Below are positions 1-12,378 of a stretch of DNA of 64,000 bases, in pieces (position 1 is the stretch's first letter; every line of letters starts with the position of its first letter). The DNA is taken from positions 567,302 to 631,301 of the forward strand of contig LNKV01000012.1 of assembly GCA_001465935.1 (NCBI GenBank). Reading direction: 5' to 3'. This DNA comes from Clarireedia homoeocarpa (taxonomy: Eukaryota > Ascomycota > Leotiomycetes > Helotiales > Rutstroemiaceae). The notes beneath the pieces were generated by a model. It saw only the letters and a program-made list of their open reading frames with translations. It was not told the origin of the DNA and ran no database searches. A program made the translations under genes and the position numbers.

Positions 1-1356
1 TCCAGCCAAATGGACAGAATTCCATAAGAACGAATATAAGCCCAAGCCATTCGGCGACTACGATGTCGATATCAAGATTCTAGCTTGCGGTGTTTGCGCT
101 AGTGACTTGCACACTGTTAGTGGAGGATGGGGTGAACAGAAATTCCCGCTCTGCGTTGGCCACGGTATGTGTTTTCACTCCTGAACTACATTCCCTCCTG
201 TTACCTTGCTTTTGGCTTTAGCTTCTTTTCCCCGCATAGTCATGAGTAGAAACGCATATACTGATCCCGTACTACAGAAATTGTAGGAACAGCAATGCGC
301 GTCGGCCCTAAAGTAACACTCATTAAAGAAGGTCAGCGAGTGGGTGTCGGCGCTCAATCCTACTCTTGTCTACAGTGCAAACAGTGCAAGAACGATAACG
401 AGACTTACTGCCAACATCAATTGGATACTTATGGCGCTGTGTGGCCGGACACGGGAATTGTTAGCCAAGGTGGTTATGCCAGCCATGTTAGGACACATGA
501 GCATTGGTATATTGTCCCATTTTATTCCGTTCCTCCTTCTTTCCCCTTATCTTGCGGTCCAAGTAAAGGAAATACCTGCGGGTTTGGACTTGGTAAATAC
601 ATAATACTAACATGAGGAAAAGGGTCTTCCCCATCCCAGATGAACTCGCAACTGAACAAGTCGCCCCTATGCTCTGCGCCGGTCTCACAGCCTACTCCCC
701 CCTCGTCCGCAACGGATGCGGACCAGGTAAGAAAGTTGGAATTGTCGGATTGGGTGGTATTGGGCATTTTGGGATAATGTTCGCCAAGGCATTGGGAGCC
801 GAGACCTGGGCTATCTCTAGGTACTTGATTACCTCTCTTTAACCTTTCCTTCTACCTACGACGTCAAGTCCAACGCAATACTAACTCTCCAACCCCCTCC
901 ACTAGATCCCACGCCAAAGAAGCCGACGCGAAAAAAATGGGTGCCGACGGTTACCTCGCCAGCGCCGACCCCTCCTGGAACAAAGACCACAAAATGACAT
1001 TCGACCTAATCGTCAACACGGCTTCGTCCAACAGCGGATTCAACCTCCCCGAATATCTATCTCTGCTCGACGTGCACGGGCGTTGGATCAGTGTCGGGCT
1101 GCCCGAAGGTGAAGGACAGACGGTGCGCACGCAAGATTTCATCGCAAATGGGTGTCTAATTGGGGGAAGCCATTTGGGCAGTAGAAAGGAAATGCTGGCG
1201 ATGTTGGAGTTGGCGGCAAAGAAGGGTATTAAGAGTTGGGTTGAGACGATTGAGATTGGTGAGGAGGGGCTGAAGACGGCGTTGACGAGGTTGCATGCGA
1301 ATGATGTTAGGTATAGGTTTACCATGGTGGGGTATGATAAGTGTTTCGGGGTTTGA
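1..1356 (+). CDS. Zinc-dependent alcohol dehydrogenase, ADH6/cinnamyl-alcohol type (5' partial)
   Basis: Medium-chain NADP(H)-dependent alcohol dehydrogenase, which interconverts aldehydes and alcohols. Coding exons are <1-164, 278-506, 617-820 and 906-1356. Phases agree across all three introns and give 348 visible residues. The family is about 360 residues long, so only some ten N-terminal residues lie left of the window. Visible signs are the catalytic zinc region (GVCASD, then a Gly-His-Glu split by intron 1), the structural-zinc cysteine cluster (SCLQCKQCKNDNETYC) and the Rossmann motif GLGGIGH. The pattern fits the yeast ADH6/ADH7 and plant cinnamyl alcohol dehydrogenase branch. Substrate cannot be read from sequence, and the ADH6/7 assignment is by family resemblance. 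The gene converges on SMC1, with 383 bp between stop codons. Confidence 0.9.
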
Positions 1357-1739
1357 GTATGTATGATATGAATGTAGGTAGATGTATGTAGTGATGGTAT
1401 AGAATAAGAATAGAAGACTACATCACTAGAGTTGTTTCGAGGTATAGCTAAGATGCTTCTTGACGTCGTGCGTGCTAGTAGTCACTTAAGGGGTAGGTAG
1501 GTAGAATTATTCATCAAAAGAGAGTTAATAAAGTAGTATGAATCATTCCTACAACTCCTAGTCCAAGTCATTTTACAAAGTTCGGAAATCATCAAGGTAT
1601 CTGGCCAGATCGCTCCTGCATACATGAATGATATACCAAAGCAACCAACCAACTAACCCTCCATTCATCATCTTGTCGAAGCTGCAACTATGAAATCACG
1701 GTAATATACAACCCCCATCTGCTCTCATAACAGCCATTC
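1357..1739. other. Convergent 3' intergenic spacer, ADH / SMC1
   Basis: Short AT-rich spacer between the stop codons of two converging genes. It should contain both 3' untranslated regions and polyadenylation signals. I see no open frame with coding character. Confidence 0.6.
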
Positions 1740-4700
1740 TCATACATATCTGCGCAACTATTTGAAAAATCGTTAGCTTTTGTAAATGACGTATTTCCAG
1801 AGACAAACTTACATCAAGAGTCAAAGTCTTCGAACTATTAACTTCCTGGTCCCTAAACACGCCCACTAAACTCTCACTACCCTGGAACAAGCCTGTCTTC
1901 AAACTGATAACAATGAACTGCATACCAGGGCCCGCATGCTCTTTAATATAATTCCTAATCTTCTCCACATTCGCATTATCAAGCGCGGCATCGACTTCAT
2001 CCAAGACGAAGAAGGGAGACGGCTGATAGCTGTGAACAGCGAATAGAAGGGCCAATGCAGCCATGGTCTTCTCGCCACCAGACAGATGCTCCATGTCACG
2101 GAAACGCTTGAGAGGAGGCATGGCGTGATATTTAATTCCGGAGAGGTATGGCGCATCGCTATCTTCGATATCGAGGTATGCTTGACCACCGAGGGGGAAA
2201 GTAGCTGAACGTGTAAGATCCTTGTAGACGTGTGTAATCTGCTCGGAGATGTGGGAGAAAGCTTTGTTGAAGAGCTCGTATCGTTTCTCTTTGACTTCGT
2301 TGAAGGCGTCGCGAGATGCCTTGGCAGCTTTACGGGCGGTTTCGAAATCTTTCTCTGTGTCACGGAGACGTGATTCTACACTGTCAAGACGCTCGATGGC
2401 GCGCATGTTTGGATTGAGTTTTTCAAGCTCCGCGTTGAGGTTAGAGATCTTCTCCTGCAACTGCTCTTCAATGTCTTCTTCATCGGGCTGTTGCATGTCA
2501 GTTAGAGTGTCCGAAATATTGCTACTTTACTGGATACCTACGTTTTTCAGATCGTCATCAAGCTCATTGAAGTCTACGACGATGCCATAATCGTTTATTA
2601 CTTCATCTGGTTGATCGCCTTCATCAACATCCATGGCATCCGGATCTTCTTGCCCTATAGTGTCGTTGACGGGTAGACTTTCTAGCGACTTTGAGCCTTC
2701 GGCTAAAGGTACGGCTATTTGTTCCATTTTGCAGCGACGTAACAAGGCGTATCGGCTGGCGCTAATACGCTGTGCTTCTGCTTCCAAAGTAGTAATCGCT
2801 TTCGTCCTAGTATCAATTTCTCTGCTTTGCTTTTGAAGTTCATTTCGAGCAGCCGTAACTTTCTCGGTCTTGGCGGCAATCTTCTCTCGCAGCTTGTGAA
2901 GGGTGTCTTCTAATGCCGTCACCGCTGCCCGGTCTTCATCCATGGCATCTTCAATAGTCTTCATTTCTTCTTCGTATGTTTCAAGGTCCTTTTCTGATCT
3001 TTCAATTGACGCTTCATTTTGCGCCAAGCGAGCTTGGGCTTCTTTCACGCATTGCTCCTGCCATCGGATAGTGCTCAACAATGATTGTTTCTGTCGCTCG
3101 AACTCGTTTCTCTTCTCCAGAGCCTCTTGCTCAAGACTTCCTTGCTGTGCCTCGTAGTCACGAATACTGGCATATTCTAACCTCCTGCAGAATGCATCGA
3201 AAATCTTGTCCTCGACCTTTGCGATCGCTTGTCGAAATTCTTCTACCTTGCGACGAAGCTTCTCAACCTCTGCGCGTTTTTCTTCATACTTGGGTTGCAG
3301 CTCATTCAGCTGGCGTTGTTCATGCTCTAACTGTCTCTTCTGACTGGCGATGTTTTTCTCGAACGCAGCTAGCTCCTCCTGTTCATAAGCGAGCTTCTGA
3401 TTGAGATTATTGATTTCATTATTTAAGGCTTCCTCTTCGGCCCCTTTTCGTCGAGTATCCGACAGAGACTTCAGTTCGTTTTCGTACTTCATGGAAATTG
3501 TTCTCAATTTTTCGACATCAACATCATCGAACTTTCGTTTGGAACCACGGTTGTCAGGGACACGACCACCGGTGATGTTACCAGCTTTCGCGATGACGAT
3601 GCCATCCAGAGTAACAGCCTTAACTTGAAGTCTTTTTCTGTAGCAGATGTCCTTTGCTGTCGCAAGATCGTCACAAACGACTGAGCTTCCGCAAGCGTAT
3701 GACATAGCTCGTTCGAGAGATGAATCGAAATCAATCGTGTCGATAGTCAGGCGTGCTTTGGGTAATCCTTTCAGGGTAGAGTTTGTTGCATTGACTTTAA
3801 TGTTATCCAAAGGAATGAAAGTCATTGGGCTATGGCGCTGATCCTTTAGATATTGAACGCATTCCGTACCAGTTTTCTCCGTATCAACAACAACAGAATC
3901 AAAGTCACGACCAAGAGCTGTGATGACAGCCTCTTCGAATTTCTTCTGCTTAGGCTTGCACAATTCTCCGACGCGGCCACGAACACCTGGAAAGAGTCTT
4001 TTGAGTGCGATTACCGTGTCCTTAAGGTCCTTCTCCCTAGCATTCTGCCTTCGACCATCTTCGGCCTCCTTTATCTGCTTCAAGATCTCCTGCAGCTTTT
4101 CATCCAAGTCAGTTCGCAACTGATTCGTTCGAACTCTTTCCGACTGGATCGTATTATATTCCTTCTTCTTGGCGTTTCTTGTCTTGGAAGTCTCTTCAAT
4201 TGAGGATTTGAGGTTATCTCTACGGCGTACACTGATGTCACGATCATTTTGGTATTTTTCAACAGATGCTTGTGCAGCTTCCATCTTGCTCTTGAGACTG
4301 TTCGCTGTGACTTCATCGGTTTTCAGTTGTCGCACAAGGTTATCGAGTTGAGCTTGGTCCTCAGAAGTCTTCTTGACAACTTCAGACTTGAGCTTATTAT
4401 ATTCCTTGAAATCATTTTCACTCAACTGCTTGCCTTGATTCTTCAAGGTTTCTTGCCATTGAACTTCGAATTGCTTCTGCGCCTTGTCAACTGTAGCCAA
4501 CTGCTTCTGCAAGCCTTGCAACGTCTTGGATTCCTTGTCTCGAGTTTCGATGATGGTCGCCCCCTTCTTTCTGAATTTCTCGAGATTCAAGGTCAGAGAT
4601 TCAATTTTCTCCCTGATTGGTACGAGGTCAACCTCTTTAGCATCGATTTCCTTTTCCTTCCGCTTGATGTTTCGCTCAACTTTAGCCGAATCAGCAACCA

Positions 4701-5739
4701 CCTTATCACGCTCTTGACGAGCAGTATCGAAATTCTTTTGATATTTCTCCACGCCACGGCGGAACTCCTTCAAGTTCTCCTGGTGTTCCTGGATGCTAGC
4801 ACTTGACTCATCCATGACCCGCTGGAAACGGTAAAGCTTCCACAGGATATGGGTAACAATGGCGTTATCCCGCTCTTCTGCTTTATTTTGGAAGTTCTCG
4901 GCCTCTTTCTTCTGCTCCTGGTACTGTTTGATTTCCGAATTGATACCACGTCTGCGCTGCAAGCTGTAATTCTGCTCCTCTGCGGCCTTTTCTGCTTCAT
5001 CTTTCAAACGTTCATATTCAGCCTTGTATTCCAGACTCCCGGAGATTTGTTCGATAAGTCGTGTTAGGTCCTTCGGCGATTGAGAGGCAATGGCTTCGAC
5101 GTCACCTTGGAAAACCAAGAAGTTTCGAGCCTTGATCAAAATGTTCTCGGATTCAAGAGCATCGTTGTATGCTTGCGCGGTGACAACGCGATCGTTAATA
5201 CGATACTCGCTAGCACCCTGGTTGGTGATTGTGCGCTTCCACTTTTGTTCATCGCCAGCATCATCTTCGTATACGGCCATAACCCATGCGCTCTTAGGAT
5301 CGTTGCGCGCGGGTCTTTGAGATTGAGACTCTTCGTCCGAGCCTGCTCCATCTCCATTCGCATGGCCATTCGCACCTGGGTCTACCGCAGATCCATCATC
5401 GTTTATCTTCGAGGTTTTCAAAACTCTTCCACGGTAAACTAAATCTCGTAATTGCGCCGAACGTAGGTGAGACGATTTTATCCCCAAAACGAAGGATATC
5501 GCGTCCATACTACCATCAGTTAGTCAATAGATACCCCATATCTCCTTGAATGCCACGTACGAATTCGATTTGCCAGAACCATTGGGGCCAATGATAGAGG
5601 TGAAGTAAGAGTCTCCAAACAACAATGTATGATGGCCCTTATAGGACTTGAAGTCTAAGAAAAGAACAGTCAACAAACGTCACCATCAAAAATGCGCGCA
5701 TAGCTCACTAAACAATTCTAAACGTATGAGTTTCCCCAT
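1740..5739 (-). CDS. SMC1: Cohesin subunit SMC1
   Basis: Structural maintenance of chromosomes protein 1, the ATPase that pairs with SMC3 in cohesin to hold sister chromatids. Coding exons, from the start, are 5739-5709, 5654-5561, 5509-2542, 2487-1813 and 1757-1740. They join in frame to 1261 residues, normal for the family. Residues 1-45 carry the Walker A loop GPNGSGKS, split from the following MDAISFVLG by intron 2. Long coiled coils flank a hinge at about 545-700. Near the C-terminus lie the ABC signature LSGGEK (about 1164) and Walker B FVLDEVDAAL (about 1190). The last exon encodes only LRRYV, completing the typical TLTLDL-R-Y ending. FVLGIKSSHLRS and the overall order favour SMC1 over SMC2, SMC3 or SMC4. 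A 31-nt first exon and an 18-nt last exon would be easy for automated annotation to miss. Confidence 0.96.
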
Positions 5740-6818
5740 TTTGCCTGTAACGCGTCGCTCGTGGTGGGGTGTACGCGTGAATCTTCACTGAACAAAAGAA
5801 GGTGAGGAGGATTGGAGGTCAGGCTTTTATGCAATTTGACCAGACTTCCATCCACTTGAGAGTTAACAATGGGAACTAGATGGCCAGAAGAGAGGCGGAA
5901 TTTATGGAGTTGCGGCGTGGAACCGTTGCTCTGCATCGAGCTTGCTGAACATTACAAAAAGTCGCGAACTTGAGACGGTGATAGTGCATCACGTGTTCAT
6001 GCTTGAGCTTTATCTAACATTTTAGGCTTGATTTCCAGAACCACGCGCCAAACCCGCAGACGGGGTATGGAGTACTCTAGAGCTTGAAGACTTTGTCGGG
6101 AGGATTGATACAGAATCAACACGGGATCAACACAGGATTAACACAGGATTTGTATTCATCTTGGTCTTCGCACCATATGCATGGCTCGCACTTATATTGC
6201 TTCGTGGCAGGCGACTCAGTCGCTTTGCAGTGGTGGTTTTCATGTCCCACGTCTCAAATGGGTGCCCTAGCTTGCCGCAGCATGCAGAATAGGAATGACG
6301 AAATGCATTCGTCGTTTATCGAGGTTTGTGACAGCACCGCAACAAATACAACAATTTTTCCAATAATTTCTGCTCGTCAGAAATTCCTCATCGTCAGAAA
6401 CTCCTCAAAAACTCCCCAACAGTTACGTTATTTCGTGAATAAATCAGAAATAACTTATCAGAGAGAGCTTCGTATGCACATCTGATGGTTCACAAAGGAA
6501 CTGCGAGATACGCTGCAATATAGTTCCGCTTTCATCTGACCATCAACAAACATCCAACCAGCATCTCGCATCCAAGCACGATCTCGAATCTCTACCTCTC
6601 AGCACCTCAAACGTGGTGAGGCGTGGTGAGGCCACAACAACATCACCTAAGTTTCGAGTCAGAAGTTCTTTGATATTGGAACTCATTTCCATTTTGAGAG
6701 TTACTGTTCATGTGCTTCCGACCCACGGCATTTGGTTATCTGGACATATAAGTTGTCGCTTTGAAGCAAGATCGTCCTGGTACGTTTTCTCTGGTTACAT
6801 ATTCTATTCTTTTTCAAC
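5740..6818. other. Divergent promoter region, SMC1 / GPC1
   Basis: About 1.1 kb between two diverging start codons. It has a CACGTG site at 5990-5995, a short imperfect repeat of GGATCAACACA type around 6112-6150, and a pyrimidine-rich stretch around 6540-6610 just before GPC1 that looks like a 5' leader. The open frame at 6084-6485 lacks an ATG start and has no recognisable domain, so I do not call it a gene. Confidence 0.5.
5990..5995. promoter_or_regulatory. CACGTG palindrome upstream of SMC1
   Basis: Perfect CACGTG hexamer about 250 bp upstream of the SMC1 start codon. This is the core bound by bHLH regulators such as Cbf1 and Pho4 in yeasts. Function here is inferred only from motif and location. 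Confidence 0.3.
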
Positions 6819-8513
6819 ATGGCTGACATAGTACTAAGAGGTGCTTCAGCCTTTAGGCGCATTTGTTTCTACGATCCTATACCTAGTCGCCCTCGTTCTA
6901 TCCTCGAAATGTCCGCTGCCGTACCAATACCGAACTCCAGATCAGAGCCAGCTCTTGATACTTACAGCCTTTCGTCCAAGAAAACTAGAACCCCAAGTGG
7001 AACGTCAACGGGAAGCTCCCCTCCTAATGACAGTAAGACACCCGCATTCACAGCTTCTACGCCGGGTAGTCCTGAGCTATCGCGACGGCCTTCCTTCTCT
7101 GGGAGCAGTTCATATCAAGAGGACTGGGAGCCATGGCCACCTCTCGATAAGATAACGGTCTTTGACCTGTTGGATAATTTCGCTTTGCCACAACAGCTTG
7201 AGAAAATCCAAAGAAATTTGTCGATGCAGACGGAGAAAGTGCGGCGACAGCGAGATAAGCTGAAGACCAGGTCAAGCCATGCAAAATCAAGAGTCGTCGA
7301 AGAATGGCGCAGGCGGATTCCCACGGCCGAGGAGCAACTCGACAGATATCGCAAGAAGATGCGGGATAGTGTCGATAGGCTTGGCACCCGATGGAATGAT
7401 ACAAAAGCAGTAACACTTCGTGAAAAGGTATCCTTCATTTGTGGTGTCTTGAATGTTCTGATTAGTGGGTACCTACTTGGAGGTTACCCAGAATATTTCC
7501 ATTGGTGGTACACAGCTCAGCTGCTGTATTTCATGCCTATTCGCTTCTATACCTACCACAAACGCGGTTATCACTACTTCCTCGCGGATTTATGCTACTT
7601 TGTCAACTTCCTATGTCTTCTGTCGATCTGGGTCTTCCCTCAATCTAAGCGCCTCTTTATTAGCACTTATTGCTTGGTTTTTGGAAATAATGCTGTTGCG
7701 ATTGTTATGTGGAGAAACTCGATGGTCTTCCACAGCTTCGACAAGGTCACCTCCCTTTTCATTCACATCATGCCATGCGTCACATTGCACTGCATTGTAC
7801 ATCTTCTGGACGCGTCATTACTAGAAGCACGGTTTCCTGCTATTTACGCTATACGTACATCACCCGTAGGATCGAGTACCCATTACGGTATTCTCTCCAT
7901 GGCGCTTTGGTCTTCTATCCCCTACGCGATATGGCAACTCTCATACCATTTCCTCATCACCGTTCGTCGACGAGAGAAGATCGCTGCTGGACGCCCTACA
8001 TCGTTCACTTGGCTCAGAAAATCCTATTCCAAAGCTTGGATCGGCAAACTGGTCTTGTCGCTGCCAGAATCTCTACAGGAGCCCGCTTTCATGCTGATCC
8101 AATATTGCTACGCTTTACTCACTATGTTACCATGTCCATTGTGGTTTTGGTACCGGTACCTTTCTGCCGCATTTATTATGGCTGTATTCTGCTGGTCGGT
8201 CTATAACGGTGCGAACTATTATATCGAAGTATTTGGCAAACGTTTCCAAAATGAACTCGAGGAGATGAAGCGAGAAGTTCAGAAGTGGCAGAACACTCCA
8301 GACATGACCACTTCCCCGCTTATGACACCGAAAACTGAAGGTGGGGAATTAGTTAGCGATGATGGTGGAGAAAGTAAGAAAACTGGAGACCATTCCAGGA
8401 ATGTGAGTGTAGATAAGATTCCACTCTTGAATGAGCAACCAGGAAGCAGTGGCATTGACGGGGGTGCTCGAGATGTCGCAAAACCAAGGAAGGTTGGAGA
8501 AATGCCGGCCTAA
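6819..8513 (+). CDS. GPC1: Glycerophosphocholine acyltransferase (GPC1, DUF2838 family)
   Basis: Multi-pass membrane enzyme that acylates glycerophosphocholine with acyl-CoA to give lysophosphatidylcholine, as shown for yeast Gpc1. Single exon, 564 residues from the ATG at 6819, which has a good context (AAC before, G after). An in-frame ATG at 6909 (residue 31) is a plausible alternative start. Residues 1-105 are Ser/Thr/Pro-rich, about 125-180 are basic and helical, and about 200-470 hold several hydrophobic segments. The family-typical block GGYPEYFHWWYTAQLLYFMP and WRNSMVFHSFDK are easily seen. The C-terminal tail from about 485 is hydrophilic and Ser/Gly-rich, probably cytosolic. It converges on the TMEM205-like gene. 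Confidence 0.9.
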   Translation: MADIVLRGASAFRRICFYDPIPSRPRSILEMSAAVPIPNSRSEPALDTYSLSSKKTRTPSGTSTGSSPPNDSKTPAFTASTPGSPELSRRPSFSGSSSYQEDWEPWPPLDKITVFDLLDNFALPQQLEKIQRNLSMQTEKVRRQRDKLKTRSSHAKSRVVEEWRRRIPTAEEQLDRYRKKMRDSVDRLGTRWNDTKAVTLREKVSFICGVLNVLISGYLLGGYPEYFHWWYTAQLLYFMPIRFYTYHKRGYHYFLADLCYFVNFLCLLSIWVFPQSKRLFISTYCLVFGNNAVAIVMWRNSMVFHSFDKVTSLFIHIMPCVTLHCIVHLLDASLLEARFPAIYAIRTSPVGSSTHYGILSMALWSSIPYAIWQLSYHFLITVRRREKIAAGRPTSFTWLRKSYSKAWIGKLVLSLPESLQEPAFMLIQYCYALLTMLPCPLWFWYRYLSAAFIMAVFCWSVYNGANYYIEVFGKRFQNELEEMKREVQKWQNTPDMTTSPLMTPKTEGGELVSDDGGESKKTGDHSRNVSVDKIPLLNEQPGSSGIDGGARDVAKPRKVGEMPA

Positions 8514-8930
8514 TCGAGAGAGGTGGCAGGTATCAACAGGCTGAAGAGTGTTTGGAATTTGCTTGTGCGATTGAAAGATTTTATAATGGCAATACGCCTG
8601 CTTTTGTCGTTGCATAATTTGCGTTACGCATGGTTGCATTGCAGACATGTATTGATCGAGGATATACCACGGCTGGCGTTGGGGTCACGCAAGAACTGTA
8701 TATATATCAACCAACTAATACGGTACAGATGACAGTAAATTCATTGCTATTTGCCCTTATCCCTGTTATTTTGTCCATTTCATTTGATGATCTAGTGCCT
8801 ACAATCCAATGCCTTGATCAATGATCAAAAATAGTAAATGCATCATGTACACTTTAAGATTGCACCCGACAAATATCCAGATCACTATAAAAGTACAGTC
8901 TTACATATTATGTACAGCCAAACCACTTTT
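8514..8930. other. Convergent 3' spacer, GPC1 / TMEM205-like gene
   Basis: 417 bp, AT-rich, between converging stop codons. It contains only short frames without coding features and presumably serves as 3' untranslated and termination sequence. Confidence 0.55.
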
Positions 8931-9619
8931 CTACTGCAATCTATCTGCAAGAGTAACACCGTACCACATGGTAGCTAAGAAAGAGAACATATTGACTAAA
9001 GACGAGATACCATGCATCTGCCCAAAGGCCTTGTTCAATCGTTCCATCTCCTTCGAATGAGGCGCCGCATCATATGATTTCTTACCATCTCTGGTTTCTG
9101 CCACGCACCAAATTAGTCACATTCCCACAATCGCATAAATACCACCTCTCATTAGTCGATAAAATACCTTGATGTTTCCTCTCCTTCATAATCTTAGTTG
9201 TAGCTGGACCCAACACGGCCAAGTTTGCTAACCCAGTCACAAACATTGTCGTCAAAGGCACCAGCACACTCCATCGATTCGTGTCTACAAATACTCCTGC
9301 AAGACCAGATGCTGTGCCCAAAAGCGTTTTGGAGCCGGGATAGGTGATGACAAGGACGGCGGGGAGAGCGGTTTGCAGGGAGAAGTAGATGGGGAAGAGG
9401 TTTTGTTGGAGAACGGAGAATTGCGGGCGGGGTAGTGCCTTGAAAGATACTATGCCGTTGACGAAGGATTGGAAGAACTGGGTTCCAAGGAGGGTGCCAT
9501 ATCTGGGAGTTTGTTAGTGGATTGCGTTGGCAGGAAGATAAGGAAGGCAGGGAAGTGTAGAAGTCGTACGTTAAGATATGGTATGGCGCAGGAGTTTTGA
9601 GGATCGATAGGTCTGGCAT
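8931..9619 (-). CDS. TMEM205-like (DUF4149) small membrane protein
   Basis: Small integral membrane protein of the TMEM205-like family; biochemical role unknown. Exons from the start are 9619-9570, 9502-9168 and 9097-8931, joining in frame to 183 residues. About four hydrophobic segments are visible. The N-terminal part holds YGTLLGTQFFQSFVNG and a KALPRPQFSVLQ loop. After a loop containing KERKH comes the typical ending of an FGQMHGISSLVNMFSFLA-type segment and a final hydrophobic stretch. The last exon is essential: reading through intron 2 loses the fourth membrane segment. The gene diverges from Ku80. Confidence 0.85.
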
Positions 9620-9938
9620 TGTGAGGTTATCAACCGATGTTTATACTTGCTAGAAATGTAGAGCAGCAGCGTTCAAGAAGACGTTAGACGTTGTTACACG
9701 ATCCACAAAATATATGGCCTGACAGCGTGCGGAAATCAATCATGACGAGTTTCATCGAGTTCCACATCGAGTTCGGAAACTTTAGATAATCCAGCGGGGT
9801 CTGCTCCACGTGACCACGCGGGTTAAAGTGGGTCGGAGCGCGTCTGCCTGCTTGCTTGCCTATTTTGCGCCGCGCCCTTAAGAGCATTTAATCCGCGCAG
9901 GACGAGTATTGCCATCATACACATGCCACAATCAAAAT
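9620..9938. promoter_or_regulatory. Divergent promoter, TMEM205-like gene / Ku80
   Basis: A 319-bp interval must hold both promoters. A CACGTG hexamer lies at 9807-9812 within GCTCCACGTGACCACGCGGG. No TATA-like element stands out. Confidence 0.5.
9807..9812. promoter_or_regulatory. CACGTG palindrome between TMEM205-like gene and Ku80
   Basis: Perfect CACGTG about 130 bp upstream of the Ku80 ATG and 190 bp upstream of the opposite gene. It is a candidate bHLH binding site by motif only. Confidence 0.3.
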
Positions 9939-12378
9939 ATGACTGACAAACAAGCTACAGTTTACGTCGTCGACGTCGGCAAATCTCTAGGAGAATGTCA
10001 TAATGGACGAACAGAAACTGATCTCGAATATGCCATGCGATACGTTTGGGACAAGATCACGTTGACAATGTCAGCTGCCCGGGCGACAGATGCTGTCGGA
10101 ATTGTTGGTCTTCGAACTGACGGGACAGATAATGGACTTCATGAGAAGGGTGAAGAAGGATATGAAAATATCACTGTTTTAAAACCTCTTGGGCAATTTA
10201 CTATGTCGCATCTTGAGCAGTTTCGAGAGGAGATCAAACCTAGCAACACTGATGCTGGAGATGCCATATCGGCCATCGTGGTTGCGACAGATATGATTGA
10301 AAAGCATACTACTTTGAAGTCTGGGAAGCCAGGGAAGTTTGCTAGAAAGCTTGTACTAGTGACCGACGGGCAGGGAAACATGGATGGGGAGGCGCTGGAT
10401 GATATTGCGAAACATATTAACGAGTGTGATATCACATTAGTTATCATGTGAGTGCTTTATATCCGGGTATCTATATCAATGCTAATGATATCCTAGTGGA
10501 GTTGACTTTGACGATGCGGACTTTGGCTTCAAAGAGGAAGATAAGGACGGCGCGAAAGCAGCAAATGAAAAAATTCTCAGGTCTCTAGCAGAACAGTGCA
10601 CAAATGGCATATTTGGTACCACAGAAGAAGCTATTCAGGCACTGGCGATACCAGTGGTCAAAGTCACAAGGCCATATTCTACTTTCGAAGGCCAACTTAC
10701 CCTAGGAGACTCTGATAAATACCCCGAAACCTCAATGTCCATGGATATTGTCCGGTACTTTAAGACCAAGATTGCCAAACCACCTTCAGCCAGCAGTTTC
10801 GTGGTTCGAACTGCCAATGAGGATGCGAATAACCAGGTAGATGAGGATTTGCCTGATGCCCCTCCGAGCGCAGGCGATTTGGCGGCGGTCAGAAGTTCCA
10901 GAACCTACAAAGTCAACGACCCAAATGCCCCTGGTGGAAAGAGGGATGTTGACCGAGAAGAGCTGTCCAAGGGTTATGAATATGGCAGTACTGTTGTTCC
11001 CATTAATGAGTCCGACACGAACGTTACCCAGTTAGAGACCTTCAAGAGTTTCTCAATCATTGGTTTTGTACCAAACACGGTAAGTCTTCGGAAATTGCCA
11101 TTCCATCTTGAGTCTAATTTCAATTTAGTACGAAAGATACCTCAATATGGGAGAAAGTTGTATTACAATTGCTCAGAGATCCAATGAAAAGGCAAGAATG
11201 GCACTGTCTTCTTTTGCTCACGCTCTGCACGAGCTTGAGGCATGTGCGGTTGCCAGAATAGTTCTGAAAGATGGCAAAGATCCTGCGATCATTCTGCTAG
11301 CTCCTTTGATAGAACCTGATCTAGAAGCACTGGTTGACGTACCTTTACCATTTGCGGAAGACGTACGGACGTACAGATTTGCTCCACTCGACCGAGTCAT
11401 CAACAGCTCTGGCGGTCTAATGGAGAAACATAAAAACCTACCAAAGAAGGATTTGAAGGATGCGATGAGTGAATTTGTGGATAGTATGGACCTATCAACG
11501 GCCGGGAAGGATGACGAAGGGTATTTCGGGTCTTTATTCGGTGGAAACATTTACTGACGTTTGCACAGTGAGCCGATGGAATACATGACAATCGAAGATA
11601 CTTACTCTCCTGTTCTACATCGAATCAACCAAGCTATCCGAAGACGTGCTGTCAAGCCGGATGAAGGAGTAACCCCACCAGCCGAGATTTTAACGAAATG
11701 GGCCAATCCTCCTCCGGAATTGGTGAGCCAGTCTAAGGTGAGCCTCGAGAGATTGGTCAAAGCAGCAGATCTTAAGAAGGGTATGTCTATCACCCTCTCT
11801 TGTGCCAATTGGTCACTAATCAAAAGTACCAGTTCCTCCAAAAACAAAAGCGAAACGCACAAGAGAAACCATCAAACCACTCTCCGGTCTCGATGTAGAC
11901 GCCATCCTCGGCCGAGAAAAACGTCAAAAGACCAATATAACCGTCGACAACGCGGTACCAGAGTTCAAGCAAAGAATAAGCAGCACGGACTCTGTGGACG
12001 CCATCAAGAAAGCCACAAAGGAGATGGGCGAAGCCGTGTGTACCTTGATTACGAAAAGTACGGGAAATTCGAAATACGGACAAGCGGCGGAATACATGAG
12101 GACGATGCGGACCGAATTGATTGAATTGATTGAGCCGGATATCTACAATAACTTCCTCAGAGAGTTCAAGGTGCAGATTAAGACTGATGCGCTGGGTGAC
12201 CATAGGAAAGAGTTTTGGTTTGATTGTGTGAGGAAGATGAAGTTGGGGTTGATACATAAGGATGAAGCGGAGAATACTAGTTTGACGGAGGAGGAGGCGA
12301 GATCTGTAAGTGCATTGATTACTTAGTTGTGTATCTTGATCACTAACGGTGTTTTAGTTCTACAGTCTGAGTACGTAG
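9939..12378 (+). CDS. KU80: Ku80 subunit of the Ku DNA end-binding heterodimer
   Basis: Large subunit of Ku, which with Ku70 binds double-strand break ends and starts non-homologous end joining; it also works at telomeres. Exons are 9939-10447, 10497-11079, 11129-11520, 11569-11780, 11827-12305 and 12358-12378, joining in frame to 731 residues, within the usual fungal range. The N-terminal von Willebrand A-like domain (about 1-225) contains YVVDVGKSLG and ARKLVLVTDGQG. The Ku core follows, with FKSFSIIGFVPN and the EYMTIEDTYSPVLHRINQAI stretch reached only by splicing the 48-nt intron 3. The C-terminal helical region (about 590-731) ends in FYSLST on a 21-nt last exon. The ATG at 9939 is the only in-frame ATG near the start of homology. 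Confidence 0.95.

Noticed and set aside
6084..6485. 133-codon frame between SMC1 and GPC1
   Set aside because: No ATG at its start, no recognisable feature, and it lies in a promoter interval.
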